A DNA stretch of 64,000 bases from Rhodococcus qingshengii JCM 15477 (GTDB lineage Bacteria; Actinomycetota; Actinomycetes; Mycobacteriales; Mycobacteriaceae): assembly GCF_023221595.1 (NCBI RefSeq), contig NZ_CP096563.1, forward strand, positions 1,098,501-1,162,500, given 5' to 3'. The notes under the pieces were generated by a model. That model did not search any database and was not told the origin of the DNA. It saw nothing but the letters and a program-made list of their open reading frames with translations. Below are positions 44,324 to 51,898 of this stretch, piece by piece (the stretch's first letter is position 1; every line of letters begins with the position of its first letter). A program made the translations under genes and the position numbers.

Positions 44324-45541
44324 GTGAACGCAAACAGGGGGCGTGCGGAGCGAGCATCGAGGATGAACAAACCCATCTCCGCCGACGCTCGGGCGGTGCA
44401 TCCCGGCGTGTGCATCGCTGCGGAATGGTCGTGGCGCCTCATTGTGATCTTCGCCGGACTGTTGGTTCTCGGGTACGTCGTACTCCGCCTCGAAACCGTG
44501 CTCATCCCGGTGGGGCTGGCTCTGCTGGCATCAGCTCTGCTGATCCCGATTGTCGATCGGCTACAGGTGTGGGGTGTTCCCCGCTCGGCAGCCGTCATCG
44601 TCGTTCTGCTTGCCTCGATCGGGCTGGTCGCGGGAATCATGACGTTTGTCGTCGAGCAGTTCATCGACGGGTTGCCCCAGCTCACCGACCAGTTCACGGC
44701 CAGCGTCACGCAAATTCAGAACTGGCTCACCAGCGGTCCGCTGCACTTCAGCGAGGATCAGATCCGCCAGGCAGGTGATTCGGTCGTCAAGTCGGTGCAA
44801 TCCAATCGTGAGTCCCTGACCAGCGGCGCTTTGACCACGGCGACAGTCATCGGCGAGATCTTCACCGGGGCATTGCTGACGCTGTTCACTCTCATCTTCT
44901 TCCTCTACGGCGGCGATCAGATCTGGCAGTTCGTCACCCGGATAGTTCCCACCGACGCGCGTCGTCGCGTACGGATCGCCGGTTCTGCAGGTTTCGGGTC
45001 GCTGATCGGCTACGTGCGCGCCACGGTCGCGGTTGCCGCCGCCGACGCGATCGGTATCGGTGCCGGCCTGGCGATCCTCGGGGTGCCGCTCGCCCTGCCG
45101 CTGGCGTCGTTGGTGTTCATCGGCGCGTTCATTCCGATCGTCGGTGCATTTCTGACCGGTTTTCTCGCGGTGCTTGTCGCTCTGGTCACGAAGGGTTTCC
45201 TGACGGCGCTGATCGTCCTCGGCATCATCATCGGCGTCATGCAGCTCGAAGCGCACGTGATGCAACCGCTGTTGTTGGGTCGCGCTGTTCGCCTGCATCC
45301 GCTGGCAGTCGTTCTCGCCATTACAACGGGCATCGTTCTCGCTGGAATCGTCGGCGGGCTCTTGGCTGTTCCGATCGTCGCGGTCCTGAATACCGCTATT
45401 CGTTCCCTCCTCGCCGACGACCCGGACATCGCGTACGCCGAACTGCACGTCGAAGATCCGGAAACCCCACTGTTCCCCGCCGAACCCGACGAGCCGCGCG
45501 CCGAGCCTCGCATCGTGAACCCCACTCCTCCCGATGACTGA
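44324..45541 (+). CDS. AI-2E/PerM-family membrane protein
   Basis: 405-aa transporter-like protein with about eight helices: paired N-terminal helices, an extracytoplasmic loop (about 95-150) and a C-terminal core with LVFIGAFIPIVGAFLTGFLAVLVAL, GVMQLEAHVMQPLLLGRAVRLHPLAVVLAI, the family signature. PerM members export varied substrates, including Na+/H+ antiport in some. The start is GTG 44324 with a possible internal ATG at 44363. The stop overlaps the macS start by 8 bp, forming an operon with the two-component genes. Confidence 0.85.
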   Translation: MNANRGRAERASRMNKPISADARAVHPGVCIAAEWSWRLIVIFAGLLVLGYVVLRLETVLIPVGLALLASALLIPIVDRLQVWGVPRSAAVIVVLLASIGLVAGIMTFVVEQFIDGLPQLTDQFTASVTQIQNWLTSGPLHFSEDQIRQAGDSVVKSVQSNRESLTSGALTTATVIGEIFTGALLTLFTLIFFLYGGDQIWQFVTRIVPTDARRRVRIAGSAGFGSLIGYVRATVAVAAADAIGIGAGLAILGVPLALPLASLVFIGAFIPIVGAFLTGFLAVLVALVTKGFLTALIVLGIIIGVMQLEAHVMQPLLLGRAVRLHPLAVVLAITTGIVLAGIVGGLLAVPIVAVLNTAIRSLLADDPDIAYAELHVEDPETPLFPAEPDEPRAEPRIVNPTPPDD

Positions 45542-46757
45542 GCCCACCCGCCGTCGTCGGCTGCACTATCAGCCGACCGTTCGCGAGGCGTCGGGCGTCG
45601 ACACCGACCCTGATGCCCCGCTGTGGCGGGCGGCGCAGGCATTTCGGCTCGTCACGCTGGTGTACGCGATCAGCTACCAGTTCGCCTCGGCCTCCGACTA
45701 CACCAACTCTCGGCTCAGCTGGTTCTTCGTCGCTCTGATGGCCGTGTGGACCGGGGTGTCGGCACTGTTGCTCGGGACATCCGGTGCTTTGTTCGGGAAG
45801 AAGCTGCCGCGGTATCAGGTGGTGATCGCCGATCAGGTGGTCGTCATCTTGCTGATGGCGTCGACGAGGCTGGTCTCCGACCACGAGTGGTATCAGAATC
45901 ACCAGACGCTGCCCACCACGCTGTGGGCCACCAACGCGGTCATCTCCGCGGCAATTCTCGGCGGGCCGTGGCTCGGTATGGCGTCCGGAGTTGTCATCTC
46001 GGCGGCCAGCGCGATCATCCGCGACCAGGTCAACCTGGACCTCTGGCGCGATGCGACGGCTCCCGTGCTCGTATCGGTCGGCCTGGCGTTGGGCTTGGCC
46101 ACCACCACCGCTCGGCGCTCGCATCGACAACTCGAGCAAGCCGTCCGTCTGGCGGCGGCCACCGAAGAGCGCGAGCGTTTGGCACGCGAAGTACACGACG
46201 GCGTTCTGCAGGTGCTGGCGATGGTGCGCAGGCGAGGTGCGGCACTCGGCGGCGAGGCAGCTGAACTGGCTGCTCTGGCCGGTGAGCAGGAGGTCGCCTT
46301 GAGAATGCTGATCTCCGAGCAGGTTTCGGGCGCCGCGGCAGACGTCGGCGGACAGACAGTGGATCTGTGTCCGCTGCTGACCACGCAGGCAAGCACGTCA
46401 GTGTCGGTGTCGACGCCCGCGCACCCCGTCGTGATCGAGCGTGATCGAGCCATCGAACTGGCAGCCATCGTCGACAATGCTCTGTCCAATGTCGGGCTGC
46501 ACGCCGGGCCCGCGGCGAAGGCATACGTATTGCTCGAAGATTTGCCGGACGAGGTGATCGTCAGCATCCGCGACGACGGCGTCGGAATCCCCGAGGGTCG
46601 CTTGGCGCAGGCCGAAGCCGAAGGCCGCATGGGAGTATCGAAGTCCATTCTCGGCCGAGTGCAGGTGCTCGGCGGCACTGCAGTCCTGCAAACCGGGCCG
46701 GGGGAGGGCACCGAATGGGAGATCAACGTTCCGAAGGGGAAAAGTGAGCGCGGCTGA
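45534..46757 (+). CDS. macS: MacS-family sensor histidine kinase
   Basis: 407-aa NarL-type kinase with five to six membrane helices (about 35-180), a coiled linker, the HisKA_3 phospho-acceptor RLAREVHDGVLQVLAMV and an HATPase with DNALSNVGLH and DDGVGIPEGR. The length and the MTEPTRRRRLHYQPTVREASG opening fit the MacS group found in Corynebacteriales. It overlaps its neighbours on both sides (8 bp with the PerM gene, 14 bp with macR), so all three are coupled. The signal is probably envelope related. Confidence 0.9.
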   Translation: MTEPTRRRRLHYQPTVREASGVDTDPDAPLWRAAQAFRLVTLVYAISYQFASASDYTNSRLSWFFVALMAVWTGVSALLLGTSGALFGKKLPRYQVVIADQVVVILLMASTRLVSDHEWYQNHQTLPTTLWATNAVISAAILGGPWLGMASGVVISAASAIIRDQVNLDLWRDATAPVLVSVGLALGLATTTARRSHRQLEQAVRLAAATEERERLAREVHDGVLQVLAMVRRRGAALGGEAAELAALAGEQEVALRMLISEQVSGAAADVGGQTVDLCPLLTTQASTSVSVSTPAHPVVIERDRAIELAAIVDNALSNVGLHAGPAAKAYVLLEDLPDEVIVSIRDDGVGIPEGRLAQAEAEGRMGVSKSILGRVQVLGGTAVLQTGPGEGTEWEINVPKGKSERG

Positions 46758-47418
46758 CGAACATGGCGAGAATCCGGTGACGGTGATGGTCGTCGACGAT
46801 CACCCGATGTGGCGCGACGGTGTCTCCCGGGACCTCGAAGCTGCCGGCTTCACCGTGAGCGCCACGGCGGAGGGTGTCGAGAGTGCGCGCCGCCGGGCCG
46901 CCGCCGTGCAACCGGCGGTGGTTCTGATGGACATGAACCTGCCGGACGGAAACGGTGCCGACGCCACCACCGCAGTTCTCGAGGTTTCGCCGAAGAGCAA
47001 GGTACTGGTGCTTTCGGCCTCTGCCGAACGTGACGACGTCCTCGACGCGGTCAAAGCCGGAGCGTCGGGTTACCTGGTCAAGAGTGCTTCGGTGGCGGAA
47101 CTGCTCGAGGCCGTGCGAGCGACTTTCGACGGACAAGCCGTCTTCACCCCCGGCCTCGCCGGATTGGTGCTCGGTGAGTACCGCCGGATGTCGACGGCAC
47201 CGGCCGACGATCGCGCACCCGAGCTGCCTCGGCTCACCGACCGTGAGACCGAAGTGCTCCGTCTTGTCGCCAAGGGGCTGAGCGCAAAACAGATCGCCAC
47301 GAGGCTCTCGCTCAGCCACCGGACCGTCGAAAACCATGTGCAGGCAACGCTTCGGAAGCTTCAGTTGGCCAATCGCGTCGAGCTCACGCGATACGCGATA
47401 GAACAAGGTCTCGAATAA
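46744..47418 (+). CDS. macR: MacR-type NarL/LuxR response regulator
   Basis: 224-aa regulator. The receiver has VMVVDDHPMWRDGV, phospho-Asp in VVLMDMNLPDGNG and Lys in YLVKSASVAELLEAV. The LuxR helix-turn-helix is LTDRETEVLRLVAKGLSAKQIATRLSLSHRTVENHV. GTG 46744 overlaps macS by 14 bp. The LiaF-like gene 17 bp downstream is a likely target or feedback partner. Confidence 0.92.
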   Translation: MSAADEHGENPVTVMVVDDHPMWRDGVSRDLEAAGFTVSATAEGVESARRRAAAVQPAVVLMDMNLPDGNGADATTAVLEVSPKSKVLVLSASAERDDVLDAVKAGASGYLVKSASVAELLEAVRATFDGQAVFTPGLAGLVLGEYRRMSTAPADDRAPELPRLTDRETEVLRLVAKGLSAKQIATRLSLSHRTVENHVQATLRKLQLANRVELTRYAIEQGLE

Positions 47419-47435
47419 CGTTTATCCTGGAAATC

Positions 47436-48155
47436 ATGGAGGCCAGGAATCTACGCGTATCCGATGCCGAACGAGAGCATGTCGGCGAGCTGCTGCAGAA
47501 AGCTGTCGGTCAAGGGATGCTCTCGCTCGGTGAGTTCACCGAGCGCATGGACACTGCCTTGGCCGCAAAGACACGAGGTGAGCTCAACTCGGTTCTCGCC
47601 GATCTTCCGGGCATCACACTGATCTCCGACTACGACCCACCCGCGTATCCCAATGCGGGTCAGCCGATGTACCAAGGCCAGCCCTACCCGGCGCCGACGT
47701 ACCAACCCCAACCGCCGCCGGTTCACCCGAGCCCGCCTTACCGCGCTCCCGTCGGGGCTCCGGTTGTAGGTACTTACGGAGCGGCAAATGCTGCCGTGAT
47801 CCGTGGACGAATGGCGACGGTGACGCGGAACGGTGCCTGGATCGTTCCACCAGCTGTCGTGGTCGACACCAGAATGTCCAGTGTGACTATCGATTTCACG
47901 CGTGCGGTGATGCAGACGCAGGTCGTGAACATCTCGATCGACGACTACGCCAGCTCGATTTCACTGATCGTTCCCGAAGAGGCGACGGTGGACATGAACG
48001 GTGTCGAGGCAGTCGGGGGAAGCGCGTCGAACAAGGTTCGTTCCGGCCCACAGATGGGCCCGCTGCATCTGGTGGTGCACGGCAAGGTGCGATTCGGCAG
48101 TGTCACCGCGAAGCATCCCTTCGGTACCACGATCCGAAAGATGTTCGGCTCCTGA
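47436..48155 (+). CDS. DUF1707 plus LiaF-like C-terminal domain protein
   Basis: 239-aa protein with an N-terminal DUF1707 (SHOCT-like) domain (NLRVSDAEREHVGELLQKAVGQGMLSLGEFTERMD), a Pro/Tyr/Gln-rich linker (about 70-110) and a beta-rich LiaF/DUF2154 domain (VDTRMSSVTIDFTRAVMQTQ ... GSASNKVRSGPQMGPLHLVVHGKVRFGSV). LiaF proteins modulate cell-envelope stress kinases. It lies 17 bp after macR in the same operon, so it may tune MacS. No membrane helix is seen. Confidence 0.82.
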   Translation: MEARNLRVSDAEREHVGELLQKAVGQGMLSLGEFTERMDTALAAKTRGELNSVLADLPGITLISDYDPPAYPNAGQPMYQGQPYPAPTYQPQPPPVHPSPPYRAPVGAPVVGTYGAANAAVIRGRMATVTRNGAWIVPPAVVVDTRMSSVTIDFTRAVMQTQVVNISIDDYASSISLIVPEEATVDMNGVEAVGGSASNKVRSGPQMGPLHLVVHGKVRFGSVTAKHPFGTTIRKMFGS

Positions 48156-48159
48156 CCTT

Positions 48160-48612
48160 TCAGTGATACGCGCGGGTCAACATCTCGGCGACGCACACGG
48201 GCTTGTCACCGTGTTCTCGTTCGAACGTCTGCGTCACCGTGATCTGGACACCGCCGTTGATCGGTTCGACTTTGCTCAACGTCGCGCGCATGCGGACACG
48301 AGAGCCGACCGGAAGCGGAGCGGGCAACCTGACCTTGTCGAATCCGCAGTTGAGAGCAAACGCAAAACCTTCGAGCGAGAACATTGCGTACGAGAACTTG
48401 GGGCCGAGTGAGAGCGTGTAGTTGCCGTGCGCGATGGTTCCGCCGAACGGCGACTCCTTCGCGCGATCCACATCGACGTGAATCCACTGATCGTCGCCGG
48501 TGACCCGGGCGAACTCGTCGATGGACTCCTGGGTGACATCGTGCCAGTCGCTGACGCCCAGCTCTTGGTTCAGGTTGGCGCTGAGGTCTTCTGCTCCGGT
48601 GAGTACAAGCAT
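48160..48612 (-). CDS. MaoC-family (R)-hydratase-like protein
   Basis: 150-aa hotdog-fold enzyme. The active-site pattern ARVTGDDQWIHVDVDRAKES holds the Asp/His pair, followed by GGTIAHGNYTLSLGPKF and a terminal VTQTFEREHGDKPVCVAEML. Members hydrate enoyl-CoA or act in polyketide/fatty acid metabolism. AAGGAA precedes ATG 48612 by 5 nt. It follows the cupin gene by 35 bp on the same strand, and both are divergent from the TetR gene. Confidence 0.87.
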   Translation of the reverse strand: MLVLTGAEDLSANLNQELGVSDWHDVTQESIDEFARVTGDDQWIHVDVDRAKESPFGGTIAHGNYTLSLGPKFSYAMFSLEGFAFALNCGFDKVRLPAPLPVGSRVRMRATLSKVEPINGGVQITVTQTFEREHGDKPVCVAEMLTRAYH

Positions 48613-48647
48613 GAATTTTCCTTCGATCGGTAGGTGCTGACAGTCGG

Positions 48648-49175
48648 TCAGTGACTTTCGATGCCGAATCCCACACCGTGTGTCTGTGCGATCTCGGCGG
48701 TGGCAACGAGATCGAATTCGATCCCGAAGTCTGCTTCTACCCGCGCTGCAACCGATTCCGCGGCGGAACCTGCTTCGGCCAGTAGTTTCGGCATCAGTTC
48801 GAACAGGTCTTCCATCCCTCCGGGCGTGATGATTTCGAGAATCCGTGCTGGAGCGTCGTCGGGATTCCACACGGCGTGCCACTGGCCACGCGGTTTGAAG
48901 ATCATGGCGCCGGTCTCCGCGTAGACGACCTCGTCTCCGACCATCGCTGCGACGCGGCCACTTTGAACCACCGTGTACTCGTCTTCCCGGCTGTGGCGAT
49001 GGACCGGTGAGGTCATCGAATGCGGAGCGATGCGGTGTTGTACAAGAGAGAAACCTCCCTCGGTTTGTTTGTTACGAACCATCATCCGGACGCCGGTGGC
49101 CGCGAGGGTCCCGGCGAGGTCTTCGTCCGGTCCGAGGACGGTCGTGGTGGTGTTGTTCGGGGAATTCGGTGACAT
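48648..49175 (-). CDS. cupin-domain protein
   Basis: 175-aa protein with a single cupin barrel: SPVHRHSREDEYTVVQSGRVAAMVGD (metal-binding HxH and Glu) and FKPRGQWHAVWNPDDAPARILEIITPGG (late His). The C-terminal helical part resembles actinobacterial quercetinase-like cupins. The substrate is unknown. ATG 49175 has AAAGGA at 8 nt. Expression is probably repressed by the divergent TetR protein through the sites at 49240-49255 and 49304-49319. Confidence 0.82.
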   Translation of the reverse strand: MSPNSPNNTTTTVLGPDEDLAGTLAATGVRMMVRNKQTEGGFSLVQHRIAPHSMTSPVHRHSREDEYTVVQSGRVAAMVGDEVVYAETGAMIFKPRGQWHAVWNPDDAPARILEIITPGGMEDLFELMPKLLAEAGSAAESVAARVEADFGIEFDLVATAEIAQTHGVGFGIESH

Positions 49176-49239
49176 CGATTTGGTCCTTTGCCGTCGTGAA
49201 CGTCGTTGGCCGTGCTCCGGTTTGTTGATTCCCGAATCA

Positions 49240-49319
49240 TGTACCAATCGGTCTAGTGATGCAAGGTTTTGGCAATTTGTGCACTTCAAGTGTTGTCGAT
49301 ATGTGTACTGATCGGTATA
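49240..49319. promoter_or_regulatory. two copies of a 16-bp TetR operator-like site
   Basis: TGTACCAATCGGTCTA (49240-49255) and TGTACTGATCGGTATA (49304-49319) agree at 13 of 16 positions, 64 bp apart, each with an ACC/T-n-ATCGGT core like LmrA/YxaF-type operators. One copy faces each divergent gene, so the TetR protein likely controls both itself and the cupin operon. Confidence 0.65.
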
Positions 49320-49327
49320 TTGAACGT

Positions 49328-49900
49328 ATGTCTACGAGAGATTTGTTGGTCGATGCCGCTGCCGATTTGTTGCAGCGGAAGGGCTACGCCGGAACGGGGG
49401 TGTCGGAAGTTCTCTCGGCTAGTGCGACTACCAAAGGTTCCTTGTACTTTCACTTTCCCGGCGGCAAGGAAGAACTCGCAGGCGAGGCTCTGAGGCGACG
49501 TGGCGAGGCAATGGCCGATTTCATCCGGCACCTGCTGGAGAGCTCACCCGATGCAGCCACCGCGATCTCGGCATTCGCCGCCGCATTGGCTGCGCGTTTG
49601 TCGGATTCGGACTACGAACGTGGATGCGCCCTGGCTACGGCAACACTGGATGCCGCAACCGAATCCGAGGTCATCCGCGGTGCTTGTGCGGACGGGTACA
49701 ACTCGTGGCTCGCACTGCTGGCTCAGCGCCTCGAGGCAGACGGTTGGTCCCGCGAAGACGCCGAGTCCGAGGCAATTCTCGCTCTGTCCGCACTCGAGGG
49801 CGCGCTGGTCCTTGCTCGGGCGCGTCAGGATCCCGCTCCGCTTCACACTTCGGGTCGGCTTCTGTCCGAACGATTGCGGAACGCGGCACCTCGGCGTTAG
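49328..49900 (+). CDS. TetR-family regulator (LmrA/YxaF type)
   Basis: 190-aa repressor. The N-terminal helix-turn-helix is VDAAADLLQRKGYAGTGVSEVLSASATTKGSLYFHFPGGKEEL, with the GSLYFHFPGGKEEL recognition segment of the LmrA/YxaF group. The rest is a helical ligand domain with GCALATATLDAATES. ATG 49328 is chosen since it opens with STRDLLVDAA; longer frames begin inside the operator. Ligand unknown. It is followed by a 16-bp repeat array. Confidence 0.88.
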   Translation: MSTRDLLVDAAADLLQRKGYAGTGVSEVLSASATTKGSLYFHFPGGKEELAGEALRRRGEAMADFIRHLLESSPDAATAISAFAAALAARLSDSDYERGCALATATLDAATESEVIRGACADGYNSWLALLAQRLEADGWSREDAESEAILALSALEGALVLARARQDPAPLHTSGRLLSERLRNAAPRR

Positions 49901-49906
49901 TGCCCT

Positions 49907-49970
49907 GTCAGTCGATGATGCAGTCAGTCGAGGGTGCTGTCAGTCGAAGTTGTCCTCAGTTGAGTACGAG
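49907..49970. repeat. four degenerate tandem 16-bp units
   Basis: Units at 49907, 49923, 49939 and 49955 each begin (G/C)TCAGT(C/T)GA: GTCAGTCGATGATGCA, GTCAGTCGAGGGTGCT, GTCAGTCGAAGTTGTC and CTCAGTTGAGTACGAG. The 9-bp head is kept while the last 7 bp vary. The array starts 7 bp after the TetR stop codon. Confidence 0.75.
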
Positions 49971-50037
49971 AAGTCCCCAGGCTGATCGAGTAGTACTACT
50001 CATCTGATCGGTTCGGCCACGCAGCAAGCTCGAAGCC

Positions 50038-51897
50038 ATGACCACACCGAGCTTTTCCGCCGTCGATCCGCGACTGGTGACCGCCCTCTCGGCCGAGTGC
50101 GACAGCATCGGCCGGCAGTTGCGTCACATGGGCCAGAACCTGTCGATCCTGCAGACTCAGCTGTCCTCGGCTACTGCGACCCCGCCCATGCCGGTAGTTC
50201 CGGCACCCGCATCTCCGGCGCCACAGGTGCCGCAGGTGCCTCCAATGCGTCCTCAGCAGAGCGTGCCCGCGTGGCAGCCGCCGACGTATCCGGTTGCCGC
50301 ACCTCGCCAGCCCTGGTGGCAACGCGACGGTGTCATCAGTCGACTCCTGGCCGCGGCCGGTGTTGCCGTCACACTGATCGGCGTCGTGATGCTGCTGGTA
50401 CTTGCAGCGCAGGCCGGATTCTTCGGACCTCCGCTGCGGGTGCTCGGTGGTGCGCTCCTTTCCGGCGCCTTGGTGTTTGCCGGGGTGCGGGTCCACGGAC
50501 GGCCAGGGGGCAAAGTGGGGGCAATTGCCCTGGCTGCCACAGGTTTTGCAGGGATGTATCTCGATGTCGTCGCAGCCTCCGTTCTCTACGGTTGGGTGAC
50601 GACACCGCTCGCGATGGTGATTGCCTTCGGAATCGCCGCCGCCGGCGTTGCCCTCGCCGTGAAGTGGGATTCCGAATCGCTGGCGCTCATGATCGTTCTG
50701 GGAGCAGCGCTGCTGGCTCCCGTGTTGACGTCGGGAATATCGTTGACCCTCATCGGTTTCCTCTTCGCGATCCAATCGGCAACATTCTCCGCCCAGCTCG
50801 GTCGTGACTGGAAGTACCTGGGCATGGCGCGCACCGTACCGGTGGTTCTCGCACTGCTCGCAGCGATGGCGTCGGAGTTCATCTTCGACGAATCCGGAAA
50901 CAGTGCAGTGCAATTGGTGATCAGTGCCGGCGTGGTTGCAATCGTGGGGGTCGGCTGCGCGATGGTTATGCAGTGGACGGGTTCGCCCTCGCGTGACGGC
51001 ATTGCAGGGGCGTGGTCCACTGCTACCTTTGTCGTCTCGTCCCTTCCGCTGATGAGCGTCGGAGCCGTGCTCGGGCGCACCGAATCCGCAGTGCTGTACG
51101 GAATTGCTGCGGCACTACTTCTTTCGGCTGCAGCGGCGGCCAAGCCTTTGCCGACGCAACTGCGATTCGGACTGGGCGCAACCGGCGCCCTCGCATTGTT
51201 GCTCTGCTGCTTCTCCGGGGCGACTGAATCTCTGGTCGTACCGCTGATCCTCACGGTCGGAATGATCTTCCTCGGAGTCTCGCTGTATGCGGGTTCGCGC
51301 TTCGTCTTCGCGCTCGGAACCGCCTTTGCGGCAATCGGATCGATCGGATACCTCACGACGGTTCCGCCGGAAGCGTTGACGACCGCTCGCGCCGCATCCA
51401 GGCAACTCGGTGCGATCACGGCGCTCTCGAGCCTGACGGCGATAGGCGCGCTGGTGATGCTGGTCTGGGCGATTCACCGACTGAAGTTGATTGCCGATTC
51501 CAACGCGGCGGTTCTATGGGCGGCCGCAGGGTTCGGTGTCCTCTACGCGGTGACGTGCGCGCTCGTCTCATCCGGCGTCGAAATTTTCGACAGTGCAACC
51601 GGATTCGTTGCCGGGCACAGTGTTGCAACCATCGTGTGGATGCTTGCCGCCACGTCAGCGCTGGTGCTCGGATTGAACAACCGCCAGCACGCTCGCGTCT
51701 TGCTCGGAGCCGGGCTTGCTCTCACCAGTGCGGCCGTGGCAAAGCTGTTCCTCTTCGACCTGGCCACACTCAGTGGGCTGGTGCGTAGCGTTGCCTTCCT
51801 GGTGGTCGGCTTGCTGCTCCTGCTGGTCGGGACACGTTATGCACGAGCCTTCGCCAAGCAGGAGCAGGAGCAGGTCAGCTTCGCTTCTGGATCATGA
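50038..51897 (+). CDS. DUF2339-type polytopic membrane protein
   Basis: 619-aa protein. Residues 1-100 are soluble, with a coiled-coil-like stretch (ALSAECDSIGRQLRHMGQNLSILQTQLSS) and a Pro-rich linker. The remaining length holds about 16 or more hydrophobic helices rich in Ala, Leu and Val, including KVGAIALAATGFAGMYLDV and LFLFDLATLSGLVRSVAFLVVG, which is typical of DUF2339. The function of the family is unknown. It converges with mmpL3, ending 1 bp before that gene's stop. Confidence 0.78.
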   Translation: MTTPSFSAVDPRLVTALSAECDSIGRQLRHMGQNLSILQTQLSSATATPPMPVVPAPASPAPQVPQVPPMRPQQSVPAWQPPTYPVAAPRQPWWQRDGVISRLLAAAGVAVTLIGVVMLLVLAAQAGFFGPPLRVLGGALLSGALVFAGVRVHGRPGGKVGAIALAATGFAGMYLDVVAASVLYGWVTTPLAMVIAFGIAAAGVALAVKWDSESLALMIVLGAALLAPVLTSGISLTLIGFLFAIQSATFSAQLGRDWKYLGMARTVPVVLALLAAMASEFIFDESGNSAVQLVISAGVVAIVGVGCAMVMQWTGSPSRDGIAGAWSTATFVVSSLPLMSVGAVLGRTESAVLYGIAAALLLSAAAAAKPLPTQLRFGLGATGALALLLCCFSGATESLVVPLILTVGMIFLGVSLYAGSRFVFALGTAFAAIGSIGYLTTVPPEALTTARAASRQLGAITALSSLTAIGALVMLVWAIHRLKLIADSNAAVLWAAAGFGVLYAVTCALVSSGVEIFDSATGFVAGHSVATIVWMLAATSALVLGLNNRQHARVLLGAGLALTSAAVAKLFLFDLATLSGLVRSVAFLVVGLLLLLVGTRYARAFAKQEQEQVSFASGS

Positions 51898-51898
51898 G

